Below are positions 52,138 through 60,672 of a DNA stretch of 64,000 nt, piece after piece. The first letter of the stretch is position 1; every line of letters starts with the position of its first letter. A program made the position numbers and the translations under genes. The notes below the pieces were generated by a model that was not told the origin of the DNA, did no database searches, and worked only from the letters and a program-made list of their open reading frames with translations. Source of the stretch: Arthrobacter sp. YN (GTDB lineage: Bacteria > Actinomycetota > Actinomycetes > Actinomycetales > Micrococcaceae). The stretch is taken from assembly GCF_002224285.1 (NCBI RefSeq), contig NZ_CP022436.1, positions 2,542,001 through 2,606,000 on the forward strand, written 5' to 3'.

Positions 52138-53709
52138 ACTGGTTATCGAGAACCTGACGGTGGTGGGCGCAGACGCAGGGCGCCCGGTTCTTTCCGGTGT
52201 GAGCCTGGCAGTGCATCCCGGTGAGTTCGTAGCGCTCGTGGGAGGTTCGGGGTCGGGCAAAACCATGACTGCCCGCTCCGTCCTGCAGTTGCTGCCGCAG
52301 CAATTGCGGATCGCCTCGGGGTCCATCCATGTGGGCTCCGTCGATGTGACCCGTGCCCCTGAAACTGAACTGAACCGCATCCGGGGTGGCCGGCTGGGGA
52401 TGCTGTTCCAGCAGCCCAAGAAAATGTTCAACCCCAGCAAGACCATCCGTGCCCATCTAGGTGAACCCCTCCGACTCCATGCAGGCCTGCGCGGCAAGGG
52501 TGCGGAGGCGAAGGTGCTGGAGCTGCTGGCTGAAGTGGGGTTCGAGGATCCACAGTGGGGCGCCCGGGCCTACCCGCACCAACTTTCCGGTGGCATGGCC
52601 CAGCGTGCCATGACAGCCATGGCCCTGGCGGGCCAGCCTGGAATCCTGCTTGCTGACGAACCGACGTCCGCTTTGGACAAGGTCCTGGAACGCCAGATCC
52701 TGCAGTTGCTGGACCGCGAACGGAGCCAGCGTGGTCTGGGGATTCTCTACATCACGCACAACCTTGCCTCTGTTGCGGCCTTCGCAGACCGCGTCCTGGT
52801 GATGGACGCAGGGAAGATCGTGGAGTCGGGCACCACTGAGGAAGTGCTGGGAAGTCCGAAGATTCCGTACACGCAAAAGCTTTTGGAAGCATCGAACCTC
52901 CTGCCATCAGGGACTGTGAAGCAGGTGCACCCAGAGCGGAGCGTCCTCACCCTGAACAGCGTGGTGAAGAATTTCGGCCGCAGCCGGCGGGGTCGCAGTC
53001 CGGCACTGGATGCTGTTTCCCTCGAGCTGAAAAAGGGTGAGATCCTGGGGGTGCTCGGCCAGTCAGGGTCCGGGAAAAGCACCCTTGCCCGGGCCATCGT
53101 TGGTCTGGACGGAATCAGCAGCGGCAGCATCACCCGGGCTCTGTCGGCAGACCGTCTTACCGATCCGACTGCCGTTCAACTGGTGTTCCAGGAACCACAT
53201 GACGCCTTCGACCCCCGCATGACGCTCCGTGCCAGCCTGGAAGCACCCTTGCCACGGGGGCTCCCGTCGAGCGAGAGAACCCGGCGGCTGCACGACGCCA
53301 TGACAGAGGTTGAACTGGAACCCAGGCTGTTGGACAGGCGCCCGGGCCAATGCTCCGGCGGCCAGTTGCAGCGGGTCACCATCGCAAGGGCGCTCCTGAT
53401 GGAGCCGGAAGTGCTCATTTGCGACGAAGCAACGTCCGCGCTGGATGCGCTGACACAAAGAACCATCCTTGACCTGCTGCAACGCCTTCACCGCGAGCGG
53501 GGACTGTCCCTGATGATGATCACCCACGACATGGACGTGGTGCGCCACATGTGCCAGCGCGTCGCCGTCCTCTACCAAGGGCGGTTGGTGGAACTCACCG
53601 ACACCGACAAGTTCTTCGCTGACCCGCAGCACCAGCACAGCAAAGACTTGGTCTCGGCGGCGATTCCCTGCAGGGGACTGCACCTGAAAAAGATGAGGAC
53701 TGCCCCTAG
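52130..53709 (+). CDS. Double ABC ATPase (DppD-DppF fusion), apparent frameshift at its end
   Basis: One polypeptide carries two ABC domains: domain 1 with GGSGSGKTM, LSGGMAQR and LADEPTSALD, and domain 2 with GQSGSGKST, CSGGQLQR and ICDEATSALD, each followed by a switch His. It therefore supplies both ATPases of the iron-regulated importer. After DLVSAAIP (about 53670) the open frame runs antisense into the convergent hydrolase gene as far as 54376. The -1 frame gives LQGTAPEKDEDCP and a TAG at 53707-53709, seven bases before that gene's stop. One missing C in CCC would explain it. The restored length is about 526 residues. Confidence 0.85.
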
Positions 53710-53716
53710 CGGCAAT

Positions 53717-54529
53717 TCACGTCAGATGATCAAAGTCTCCCCGCACCCAGGCCGCATGCCGTTCAGCGGAATCGTGCAGAACGACTTTGGCTCCGGACGC
53801 TATGACGTTGTTGAAATTACCGTAGATGCGATCGAACTCAAGGGTGTCCAACTGCGCGGCGATCCGCGACACCACGGCTCCGGACAGCGGCAAGCGGTTC
53901 GGGTAGCTACGCATGAAGGAGATGGAGCGGCGATCCGGATTGGGAAACACGCTGTCACCGGTCAGCAGAACCCCCATGCCGGCTGCTCCGGCCGCCCAGT
54001 GCGCCACGGCGCTGCCGGGAAAGTGTCCGCCGGTTTGGTGCAGGGTCAGCCCGCCCGCGATCGACGTGCTCCCAGACCAGTAGACCATGTTGGGATCATC
54101 GCGTCCCAGCCATTGGCGGTCTGCCTCAGCCACCCATACCGGGGCGCCGCCCAGCCGCCGCGACCATTCGACCTGCACGCCGAACATGTGGGGATGGCTG
54201 GCGGCGATCGCCAGCACAGGTCCGTGCTCCAGCACCGCGTTCACAGCGTCGTCGTCGATGTAGCCCACCGGATCCCAGAGCAACGAGCCCTGCGACGTCA
54301 CCACCAGCTGGGCTGTCTGGCCGATGCCCACCTTCGGGTCGGTGCTGATGCCGAGGAGACCTGGCTCGTTTTCTGAGAACGATATCCGCTGGCCGGCCGT
54401 CCTGAGCTGGTCAAGGCTGAGCCACTGCTGCCCGTCCTCAGGGACGTACTGCCGTTCGTCGGCGCAGATGGGGCAGACCTCGGGAACGGGTTCATCACGT
54501 TCCACCGCACAGGCAGCGCAAATCAGCAT
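53717..54529 (-). CDS. MBL-fold metallo-hydrolase with N-terminal zinc-ribbon-like module
   Basis: The 270-residue product begins with a cysteine module (C4, C7, C19, C22 in MLICAACAVERDEPV and EVCPICADERQYV) resembling a rubredoxin or zinc-ribbon. A divergent metallo-beta-lactamase-like domain follows (ILWDP-like LLWDPVGYIDDDAV, SHPHMFGVQVEW with a reduced His motif, and GVLLTGDSVFPNPDR). The canonical HxHxDH is incomplete: only SHPHMFG is visible. Substrate unknown. It is convergent with the ABC ATPase gene and divergent from the amino-acid permease gene. Confidence 0.78.
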   Translation of the reverse strand: MLICAACAVERDEPVPEVCPICADERQYVPEDGQQWLSLDQLRTAGQRISFSENEPGLLGISTDPKVGIGQTAQLVVTSQGSLLWDPVGYIDDDAVNAVLEHGPVLAIAASHPHMFGVQVEWSRRLGGAPVWVAEADRQWLGRDDPNMVYWSGSTSIAGGLTLHQTGGHFPGSAVAHWAAGAAGMGVLLTGDSVFPNPDRRSISFMRSYPNRLPLSGAVVSRIAAQLDTLEFDRIYGNFNNVIASGAKVVLHDSAERHAAWVRGDFDHLT

Positions 54530-54749
54530 GGATGGTCCTTTCGGAGCTGTCGGTTTTATTCGGCCCGCCGCCCGCTCTCCGTCGTCCGCCGCAGGCTGGT
54601 GGGCCCAGAATATTGCACGCGCGCGAGTCTGCGGAAGGGCAGGTTTTCGGGTCCGACGGTGTTGCCAAAGTCAACGGACAGGCTCACAGTGGGTTACGTC
54701 AGGTCACGAACACGATCAGGGAACCGTGTATCCGCCGTGGAGGTCAACC

Positions 54750-56216
54750 ATGAGCACCACATCCGACGACATCTACCAAGCTTCACCCCCGGACGAAGAA
54801 CCACAACTCAAGCGGGTTCTGGGACCCAAACTCCTGCTCCTCTTCATCGTGGGCGACATTCTCGGAGCGGGTGTTTACGCGGTCACCGGGACGATGGCAG
54901 GGACAGTGGGCGGCATTGTCTGGCTGCCGTTCCTTCTGGCCTTCATCGTGGCGACGCTGACGGCTTTTTCCTACTTGGAACTGGTGACGCAGTACCCTCA
55001 GGCGGCGGGTGCAGCCCTGTATACGCACAAGGCATTCGGGATTCACTTTGTCACGTTCCTTGTGGCGTTCGCCGTGGTGTGTTCCGGCATCACCAGCGCG
55101 TCAACATCCGCGAATGTCCTCGCCCAGAATCTGTTCGGGGGCCTGGAGGTCAACGGGTGGATGGGCGCGCCGGACAAAGGAATGATCACGCTGGTCGCCA
55201 TGGCCTTCATGGTGTTGCTGGCAGTGATTAACCTCCGCGGGGTTGGCGAAAGCGTGAAGTTCAATGTGGTGCTGACCGCCGTTGAGGTACTCGCCCTGTG
55301 CATTGTGATCGGCGTCGGGTTCTTCGTGATGGCGCAGGGAACAGGAAACATTCAAGAAATCACGGTGTTCACCGATTACCAGGACAAGGGGTTGTTCCTG
55401 GCTGTTACGGCCGCCACGTCCATTGCCTTTTTTGCCATGGTTGGATTCGAAGACTCGGTGAACATGGTGGAGGAGACCAAGAACCCGGAGCGCATCTTTC
55501 CCCGAACCATGTTGACAGGCCTCGGCATCGCGGTGTTGCTCTACATGCTGGTAGCGGTGTCTGTTGTCAGTGTGTTGTCGCCCACCGAATTGGGGGAGAT
55601 CAGGGAATCCGAAGGGGCGGCGCTCCTCGAGGTCGTCCACAAGGGCTCCCCGGATTTCCCGATCGATAAGATCTTTCCGTTCCTGGCAGTCTTCGCAGTG
55701 GCCAACACCGCCTTGATCAACATGCTGATGGCGAGCCGGCTGATCTATGGGATGGCCCGCCAGCATGTCCTGCCCCGCGGCCTGGGCAAGGTGTTGCCCG
55801 GACGCCGTTCACCGTGGGCCGGCATTACTTTCTCCACCGTGCTGGCTTTGGGACTGATCTGGTACGTCAGCATCGATCCGGACAGCAACATCGTGGCCAA
55901 CCTTTCGGGGACAACCGCTTTTCTGCTGTTGTGCGTCTTCACTGTGGTCAACGTGGCGTGCGTGGTGCTCCGCCGCAAGAGGGACCCGGACCGCAAGGTG
56001 TTTTTCACCTCGCCCGGTCAGTTGCCATGGGTGGCCGCCATCCTCTGCGCCTTCCTTGCTGGTCCCTGGGTGGGCAGGAACCCCATCCAGTACCAGGTGG
56101 CCGGCGGGCTCATGGCCATTGGTGTTGTGCTCTGGTTCATCACGTGGCTGATTACCAGAAAATCCGCTGCGTCGGCAGGGCCACGCGACCGGGAGCAGGG
56201 AACTCCTTCCGGATGA
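54750..56216 (+). CDS. APC family amino-acid permease
   Basis: The 488-residue product is a secondary amino-acid transporter with about twelve membrane segments. The first segment holds the family-typical unwound GDILGAGVYAVTG, and the sixth is preceded by IAFFAMVGFEDSVNMVEETKNPERIFP (core FEDSVNMVEETKNP). GGAGG lies seven to eleven bases before ATG 54750. An in-frame extension upstream overlaps the divergent hydrolase gene and is rejected. Substrate cannot be told. The next gene starts 18 bases after its stop, possibly one transcription unit. Confidence 0.9.
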   Translation: MSTTSDDIYQASPPDEEPQLKRVLGPKLLLLFIVGDILGAGVYAVTGTMAGTVGGIVWLPFLLAFIVATLTAFSYLELVTQYPQAAGAALYTHKAFGIHFVTFLVAFAVVCSGITSASTSANVLAQNLFGGLEVNGWMGAPDKGMITLVAMAFMVLLAVINLRGVGESVKFNVVLTAVEVLALCIVIGVGFFVMAQGTGNIQEITVFTDYQDKGLFLAVTAATSIAFFAMVGFEDSVNMVEETKNPERIFPRTMLTGLGIAVLLYMLVAVSVVSVLSPTELGEIRESEGAALLEVVHKGSPDFPIDKIFPFLAVFAVANTALINMLMASRLIYGMARQHVLPRGLGKVLPGRRSPWAGITFSTVLALGLIWYVSIDPDSNIVANLSGTTAFLLLCVFTVVNVACVVLRRKRDPDRKVFFTSPGQLPWVAAILCAFLAGPWVGRNPIQYQVAGGLMAIGVVLWFITWLITRKSAASAGPRDREQGTPSG

Positions 56217-56234
56217 ATCACGAGGAGAGTCGCT

Positions 56235-56797
56235 GTGAACGATCAAGCAGCCATTACCGAACCGGTCAACGCCGAGCCTCCGCTGGACGGCGATGAAGCC
56301 GCCACCCTGCTTGGCTTCCTTGAACGGCAGAGGGCGACGTTCGCCTGGAAGACAGGCGGGCTTGACCGGGACAGCCTTAGCGCCCGGCATGCACCGTCGT
56401 CGTTGACTTTGGGCGGGCTGCTCAAGCACCTGGCCCGTTTCGAGGACGATATGTCCACCGAGTGGCTTCATGGCCGCAGGCAACTGCCCCCGTGGAACTC
56501 CATTGATTGGGACGCTGACCCCGACTGGGACTGGAACTCCGCTGCCGGGGACTCGCCGGAGGAGTTGTATGAAAGGTGGCGTGACGCTGTTGCCCGTTCC
56601 CGGGTGTTGTTCGAAGCAGCTATGGCAGAAGGCGGCCCGTCCCGGCAAGGCAGCATCGCATCCCGTCCGGACATCGAGTTGCCTGCCTGCGCTATATCCT
56701 CTTGAACATGATTGAGGAATACGCCCGGCACAATGGCCATGCAGACCTTATCCGCGAATCAGTGGACGGTCTCGTCGGCCAAGACCCGCCCGGCTGA
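56235..56797 (+). CDS. DinB/DUF664-like protein, apparent frameshift
   Basis: DinB-superfamily four-helix protein, probably a thiol-dependent transferase-like enzyme of actinobacteria. The N-terminal part is typical ([37 protein letters not shown] with the metal-binding His). After IELPA (about 56680) the frame turns unnatural and stops at 56705. The -1 frame continues [20 protein letters not shown] and LIRESVDG, the expected last helix with the HNGH motif, to a TGA at 56795-56797. One missing C restores 187 residues. The GTG start has GAGGAGAG upstream. Confidence 0.78.
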
Positions 56798-56903
56798 TCC
56801 TGCCTCCACCAACGGTCGCAGGAGGGTTCCGCGAAAAAGATCATCATGCTTACTATTGTGGAGCGCTTGAAGTCAGAGCTGAACACCACACATTGGAGCG
56901 GAC

Positions 56904-57110
56904 ATGGCACTGGGCAAGGGAACGCGCGTGGAGTGGAATACCTCCCAAGGCAAGACGCACGGAAAGATTGTGGAGAAGAAGACCAGCGACTTCGTTCTGG
57001 ACGGCAACACCCACCGAGCCACGGAAGACGAGCCGCAATTCGTGGTGGAATCAGACAAAACCGGCGCACGGGCGGCGCACAAAGCCGCCGCTTTGACCGA
57101 AAAGAACTAG
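56904..57110 (+). CDS. DUF2945 (HVA1/TUDOR-like) small protein
   Basis: The 68-residue product matches the DUF2945 family of small beta-barrel proteins (GKGTRVEWNTSQGKTHGKIV, KKTSDFVLDGNTHRAT, EPQFVVESDKTG). The family's role is unknown; a nucleic-acid or protein interaction surface is likely. It lies four bases before the sulfide:quinone-reductase-like gene, so they are probably cotranscribed. Confidence 0.85.
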   Translation: MALGKGTRVEWNTSQGKTHGKIVEKKTSDFVLDGNTHRATEDEPQFVVESDKTGARAAHKAAALTEKN

Positions 57111-57114
57111 CGAT

Positions 57115-58311
57115 ATGTCCCATCAACACGATGTAGCCATCATCGGCGGGGGCAATGCGGGAGTCTCGCTCGCGGCCCGGCTGACCAGGTACGGGGTCAA
57201 GAATATTGGCCTCATTGAACCCAAGGACCATCACCTCTATCAGCCTCTGTTCTCCCACATCGCCGGCGGCAGGGCTGCGGTCAAGGAAGCTACCCGCAGC
57301 CAGGCATCCGTGATGCCCAAGGGAGTCGCCTGGATCAAAGACCATGCGGTGGACGTGGACACCACGGCCAACACGGTGGTGCTGGCCTCAGGCAGCACCG
57401 TTGGCTATCAACACCTGGTGGTGTGTCCCGGGCTCCAGTACCGATGGGATTCAGTGCCGGGCTTGGCCGAGGCTGTCCATTCCCCGTACGGAGCGTCCCA
57501 CTACGAATTCGAGCTCGCACCCAAGGTCTGGTCACTTCTGAGCAGTGTGCGGTCCGGCACAGTGGTTTTTACCATGCCATCAGGACCCGTTAAATGTGGG
57601 GGTGCCAGCCAGAAACCGATGTACCTGGCGTGTGACTACTGGCGGGAGCAAGGTGTCCTGGACAAGATCCGGGTGGTGATGGTGCAGCCCTATCCCACCG
57701 TTTTTGGCATCCCCGAGGTGGACAGGGAGCTTGAGCGGAAAATTGCTGAATACGGCATTGAGCTCCGGACGAACAGCGAATTGGTGGCCGTGGACGCTGT
57801 CGGCAGGCAAGCGACCATCCGCAACAATGTCACCAACACCACTGAGGACCTGACGTACGACGTCCTGAACGCCGTCCCGCCCCAGTCTGCGCCGGAGTGG
57901 CTCAAAGCTACGGATCTTCCAGCCCCTGGGCGGCAGGACGGATTCGTCCAGGTGGACACCGAAACGTTGCGCCACGTCCGCCACTCCAACGTGTGGGCTC
58001 TGGGCGACGCTGCAGCCACCACCAACTCCAAGGCCGGCGGTGCGCTACGCAAGCAGACCAAGGTGCTGGCGAAGAACCTCGTAGCGGTCCGCCAGGGAAA
58101 AACGCCCGCGATGAAGTACGACGGCTACTCCGTATGCCCCTTCACTGTTTCGCGCACCACGGTGGTCTTCGCTGAATTCGACGACCACTATCGCCCCATG
58201 CCTACCATCCCGAAAGTGCCCACGTGGAAGGAAAGCCGGGTGTCGTGGTGGGTGGACCGCATCATGTTCCCCCAGGTCTACTGGCACATGATCCTCAAGG
58301 GCAGAGCTTGA
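57115..58311 (+). CDS. Sulfide:quinone oxidoreductase-like flavoprotein
   Basis: The 398-residue product is a membrane-associated FAD enzyme of the SQR/NDH-2 superfamily. FAD motif DVAIIGGGNAGVSLAARL opens it, and the segment VFTMPSGPVKCGGASQKPMY holds C161 in the position of the catalytic cysteine of SQRDL-like (type II) enzymes. A second nucleotide-contact region is ALGDAAATTNSKAGGAL, and the C-terminus ends with YWHMILKGRA, an amphipathic membrane-binding end. It should oxidise sulfide to a persulfide or polysulfide and reduce quinone. The partner DUF2945 gene lies four bases upstream. Confidence 0.85.
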   Translation: MSHQHDVAIIGGGNAGVSLAARLTRYGVKNIGLIEPKDHHLYQPLFSHIAGGRAAVKEATRSQASVMPKGVAWIKDHAVDVDTTANTVVLASGSTVGYQHLVVCPGLQYRWDSVPGLAEAVHSPYGASHYEFELAPKVWSLLSSVRSGTVVFTMPSGPVKCGGASQKPMYLACDYWREQGVLDKIRVVMVQPYPTVFGIPEVDRELERKIAEYGIELRTNSELVAVDAVGRQATIRNNVTNTTEDLTYDVLNAVPPQSAPEWLKATDLPAPGRQDGFVQVDTETLRHVRHSNVWALGDAAATTNSKAGGALRKQTKVLAKNLVAVRQGKTPAMKYDGYSVCPFTVSRTTVVFAEFDDHYRPMPTIPKVPTWKESRVSWWVDRIMFPQVYWHMILKGRA

Positions 58312-58359
58312 GGACGAGTCCATTCCCACCACGTCAGCCAGGCAGCTGCAGGTTCCCGG

Positions 58360-59253
58360 CTAGGGCGTGGGGCTGCCACCGTTGACGTTGAGGGTTTCGC
58401 CAACTACGTAGCTGGATTCGGGCGAAGCAAGGAACACGTACGCCGGGGCAAGCTCCGCCGGCTGGCCGGCGCGGCCCAGGGGAGTGGAGTGTCCGAACTC
58501 CGGCAAGGCCTCTTTGGGCTGGCCGCTGCTCACCTGCAGCGGGGTCCAGATGGGGCCGGGTGCCACCGCGTTGACGCGGATGCCCTTGGGGGCGAGCTGT
58601 TGGGCCAGGCCCTTGGTGAAATTGTTAATGCTGGCCTTGGTGGTTGCATAGTCCACCAGTGTGGGCGAAGGGTTGTAGGCCTGGATCGATGTGGTGTTGA
58701 TAATGGTTGAACCGGCGGGCAGGTGGGGCAGGGCAGCCTTGGTCAGCCAGAACATGGCGTACACATTGGTCTTCTGTGTGTGGTCGAATTGCTCATCGGT
58801 GATGTCTGCGAGGTCTTCCTGTGCCACTTGCTTGCCTGCGTTGTTGACCAGGATGTCCACTCCGCCGAGGACGGCGACGGCGGTGTCCACTATTTCCTGG
58901 CACATAGCGGAATCTTTAAGGTCGCCGGGCACCTTGACGGCCTTGCGGCCCGCGGCTTCAATGATGCCGGCGATCCGGGCGGCATCTTCTTCCTCTTCGG
59001 GCAGGTAGGAAAGGACGACGTCGGCGCCCTCCCTCGCGAAGGCAATGGCCGTCGCCGCGCCGATGCCCGAGTCCGCGCCGGTAACGATCGCCTTGCGGCC
59101 CTGCAGCCGGCCGGTTCCGCGGTAGGTCTCCTCGCCAAGATCCGCTGTGGGGGTCAAATCGGCGTCCAATCCTGGCTCGGGTTGGTGCTGCTTCGGTGGG
59201 GAAATCTGCTCGTAGGCGGTGACAGGGTTTCGGAACGTGTACTGGTCAGTCAT
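58360..59253 (-). CDS. SDR family oxidoreductase, YhdF/general-stress type
   Basis: The 297-residue product is a classical SDR with an N-terminal extension (about 45 residues, with YEQISPPKQHQPEPGLDADL) common to the stress-related glucose-1-dehydrogenase-like group. Motifs: GADSGIGAATA, LVNNAGKQV, catalytic Ser in NTTSIQAYNP and the DYATTKAS active site. The start is preceded by AGGAGG. No operon partner is obvious; it is convergent with the SQR-like gene (48 bases apart). Substrate unknown. Confidence 0.9.
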   Translation of the reverse strand: MTDQYTFRNPVTAYEQISPPKQHQPEPGLDADLTPTADLGEETYRGTGRLQGRKAIVTGADSGIGAATAIAFAREGADVVLSYLPEEEEDAARIAGIIEAAGRKAVKVPGDLKDSAMCQEIVDTAVAVLGGVDILVNNAGKQVAQEDLADITDEQFDHTQKTNVYAMFWLTKAALPHLPAGSTIINTTSIQAYNPSPTLVDYATTKASINNFTKGLAQQLAPKGIRVNAVAPGPIWTPLQVSSGQPKEALPEFGHSTPLGRAGQPAELAPAYVFLASPESSYVVGETLNVNGGSPTP

Positions 59254-59396
59254 GGTGGTCCTCCTGTTGTCTACGGGAGAAGCGCTGCGGGTAACGCGCC
59301 CCTAAAGCTAAGGAAGCTTATGAATCCACCCTAAGCATGCCTGGGTTCGTGTGCAAAACCTGATGGTGAGTCCCTGCGGCCCATCACTTGCTGCGC

Positions 59397-60671
59397 CTAG
59401 GTGCCGCTGCCGGAAGCGCTCGACGGCGGGAGGTCGCCGTCGTGCTTCTGTTGGATTGGGTGCGGACTGCTGTCCGACGGTAGTGCCGCCGCAGGGGCCG
59501 TTGTGGCCTTGTGCTGGAGTTGCAGCAGGGCCAACAGGGGGAACAGCAGAACGGAGAGCATTCCGGCGCCTACAAGAGCGGAGGAGAATCCGCTGGTGAT
59601 GAATCCCTGCTCCCGTCCGATGGTGGTCACGGCCACGATGATGGGCAGCCCCGTTGCCCCGAACAGCAGGATTGCCCGCTTATGGGCCCATGACGAGCCC
59701 TGGGGCGCTGCCAGCAAGGACGGCAGGCCGCGGATGACCAGCAGGAGGACCAGGAACAGCGGGACCAAAGCGAGGGTAGCAGGGCTTGACGTCAGCGCGC
59801 CGAGGTCAAAATCAATACCGGTATCGATGAAGAAGATGGGCACCAGGAATCCGAAGGCGACTGCATCGATTTTTGTTTCAATGACCCGTCGGTCAGCTTC
59901 GGGAGCCCGCGCGATGGTCACCTGCCAGAGGACGCCGGCCGCAAAGGCGCCAAGCAGCATGTCCAGCCCCAGCACCATGCTCAGGACAACCAGCGAGCTG
60001 AGGACCAGCATGATGGACCGCATGGCGAACTGGCTGCTGGTATGGAGGGTCCTGGTGACCTGGGCGTGAAAGAGAGTGTGCCGGGCCTTTGAAGCGAAGA
60101 AGATGGACACGCCGGTCAGGAGGACAAATCCCACTAACACCACTGAGGCCGTTCCCACTTGCTTCCCGGTGAAGAACAGCGAAATCGCAATCAGGGGACC
60201 GAACTCGCCCACGGCACCCAAGGCTGCCACTGCAGTGCCGATGGGGGAGGTGGATTCGCCGGCATCGCGGATGATGGGCAGCAGTGTCCCCAATGCTGTG
60301 GAGCACAAGGCCACTCCGATGATGACGGCGGCCTCGGGAGCGGGAGCCAGCACAAAGCCTGCGCCGACTCCGGCTGCCAGGGAGACCACCCATCCTGCCG
60401 AAGCGCGTTTGATCGGGCGCCCGCGGATTGCGGTGAAGTCGATTTCGTTCCCTGCAACGAAAAACAGCATTGCCAGCCCGAAATCCGCCAAGGTGTCAGT
60501 GAACGGAGTGGATTCGATCCAGCCCAGCAAGCTGGGGCCAAGCAGGATCCCCAGGACAATTTCGAAGACCACGATCGGCACCTTGACCACGGGATCAAGC
60601 AGACCAACGGCTATGGGAGCTACAACTGCCAACGCTGCGATGAGGACCAGTGACGCGGACAGGCCTTGCAT
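59397..60671 (-). CDS. Cation:proton antiporter (CPA2/NhaP-like)
   Basis: The 424-residue product is a Na+(K+)/H+ exchanger with about twelve membrane segments, a typical LGILLGPSLLGW segment near the start, FFVAGNEIDF (ND-type transport-site analogue), and FFIDTGIDFDLGAL. A hydrophilic Ser/Pro-rich tail ends the protein. ATG 60671 is preferred because the upstream gene stops at 60673-60675, only one base away, and residues beyond it are antisense to that gene. It probably helps pH or ion homeostasis. Exact ion unknown. Confidence 0.85.
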   Translation of the reverse strand: MQGLSASLVLIAALAVVAPIAVGLLDPVVKVPIVVFEIVLGILLGPSLLGWIESTPFTDTLADFGLAMLFFVAGNEIDFTAIRGRPIKRASAGWVVSLAAGVGAGFVLAPAPEAAVIIGVALCSTALGTLLPIIRDAGESTSPIGTAVAALGAVGEFGPLIAISLFFTGKQVGTASVVLVGFVLLTGVSIFFASKARHTLFHAQVTRTLHTSSQFAMRSIMLVLSSLVVLSMVLGLDMLLGAFAAGVLWQVTIARAPEADRRVIETKIDAVAFGFLVPIFFIDTGIDFDLGALTSSPATLALVPLFLVLLLVIRGLPSLLAAPQGSSWAHKRAILLFGATGLPIIVAVTTIGREQGFITSGFSSALVGAGMLSVLLFPLLALLQLQHKATTAPAAALPSDSSPHPIQQKHDGDLPPSSASGSGT

Positions 60672-60672
60672 G

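Noticed and set aside
53710..54376. A 222-residue C-terminal extension of the double ABC ATPase
   Set aside because: It lies antisense over the metallo-hydrolase gene and reads like translated complement. A -1 frame gives a proper end at 53709.
54324..54749. An N-terminal extension of the amino-acid permease upstream of 54750
   Set aside because: It overlaps the divergent hydrolase gene and has no similarity to permeases; GGAGG supports the start at 54750.
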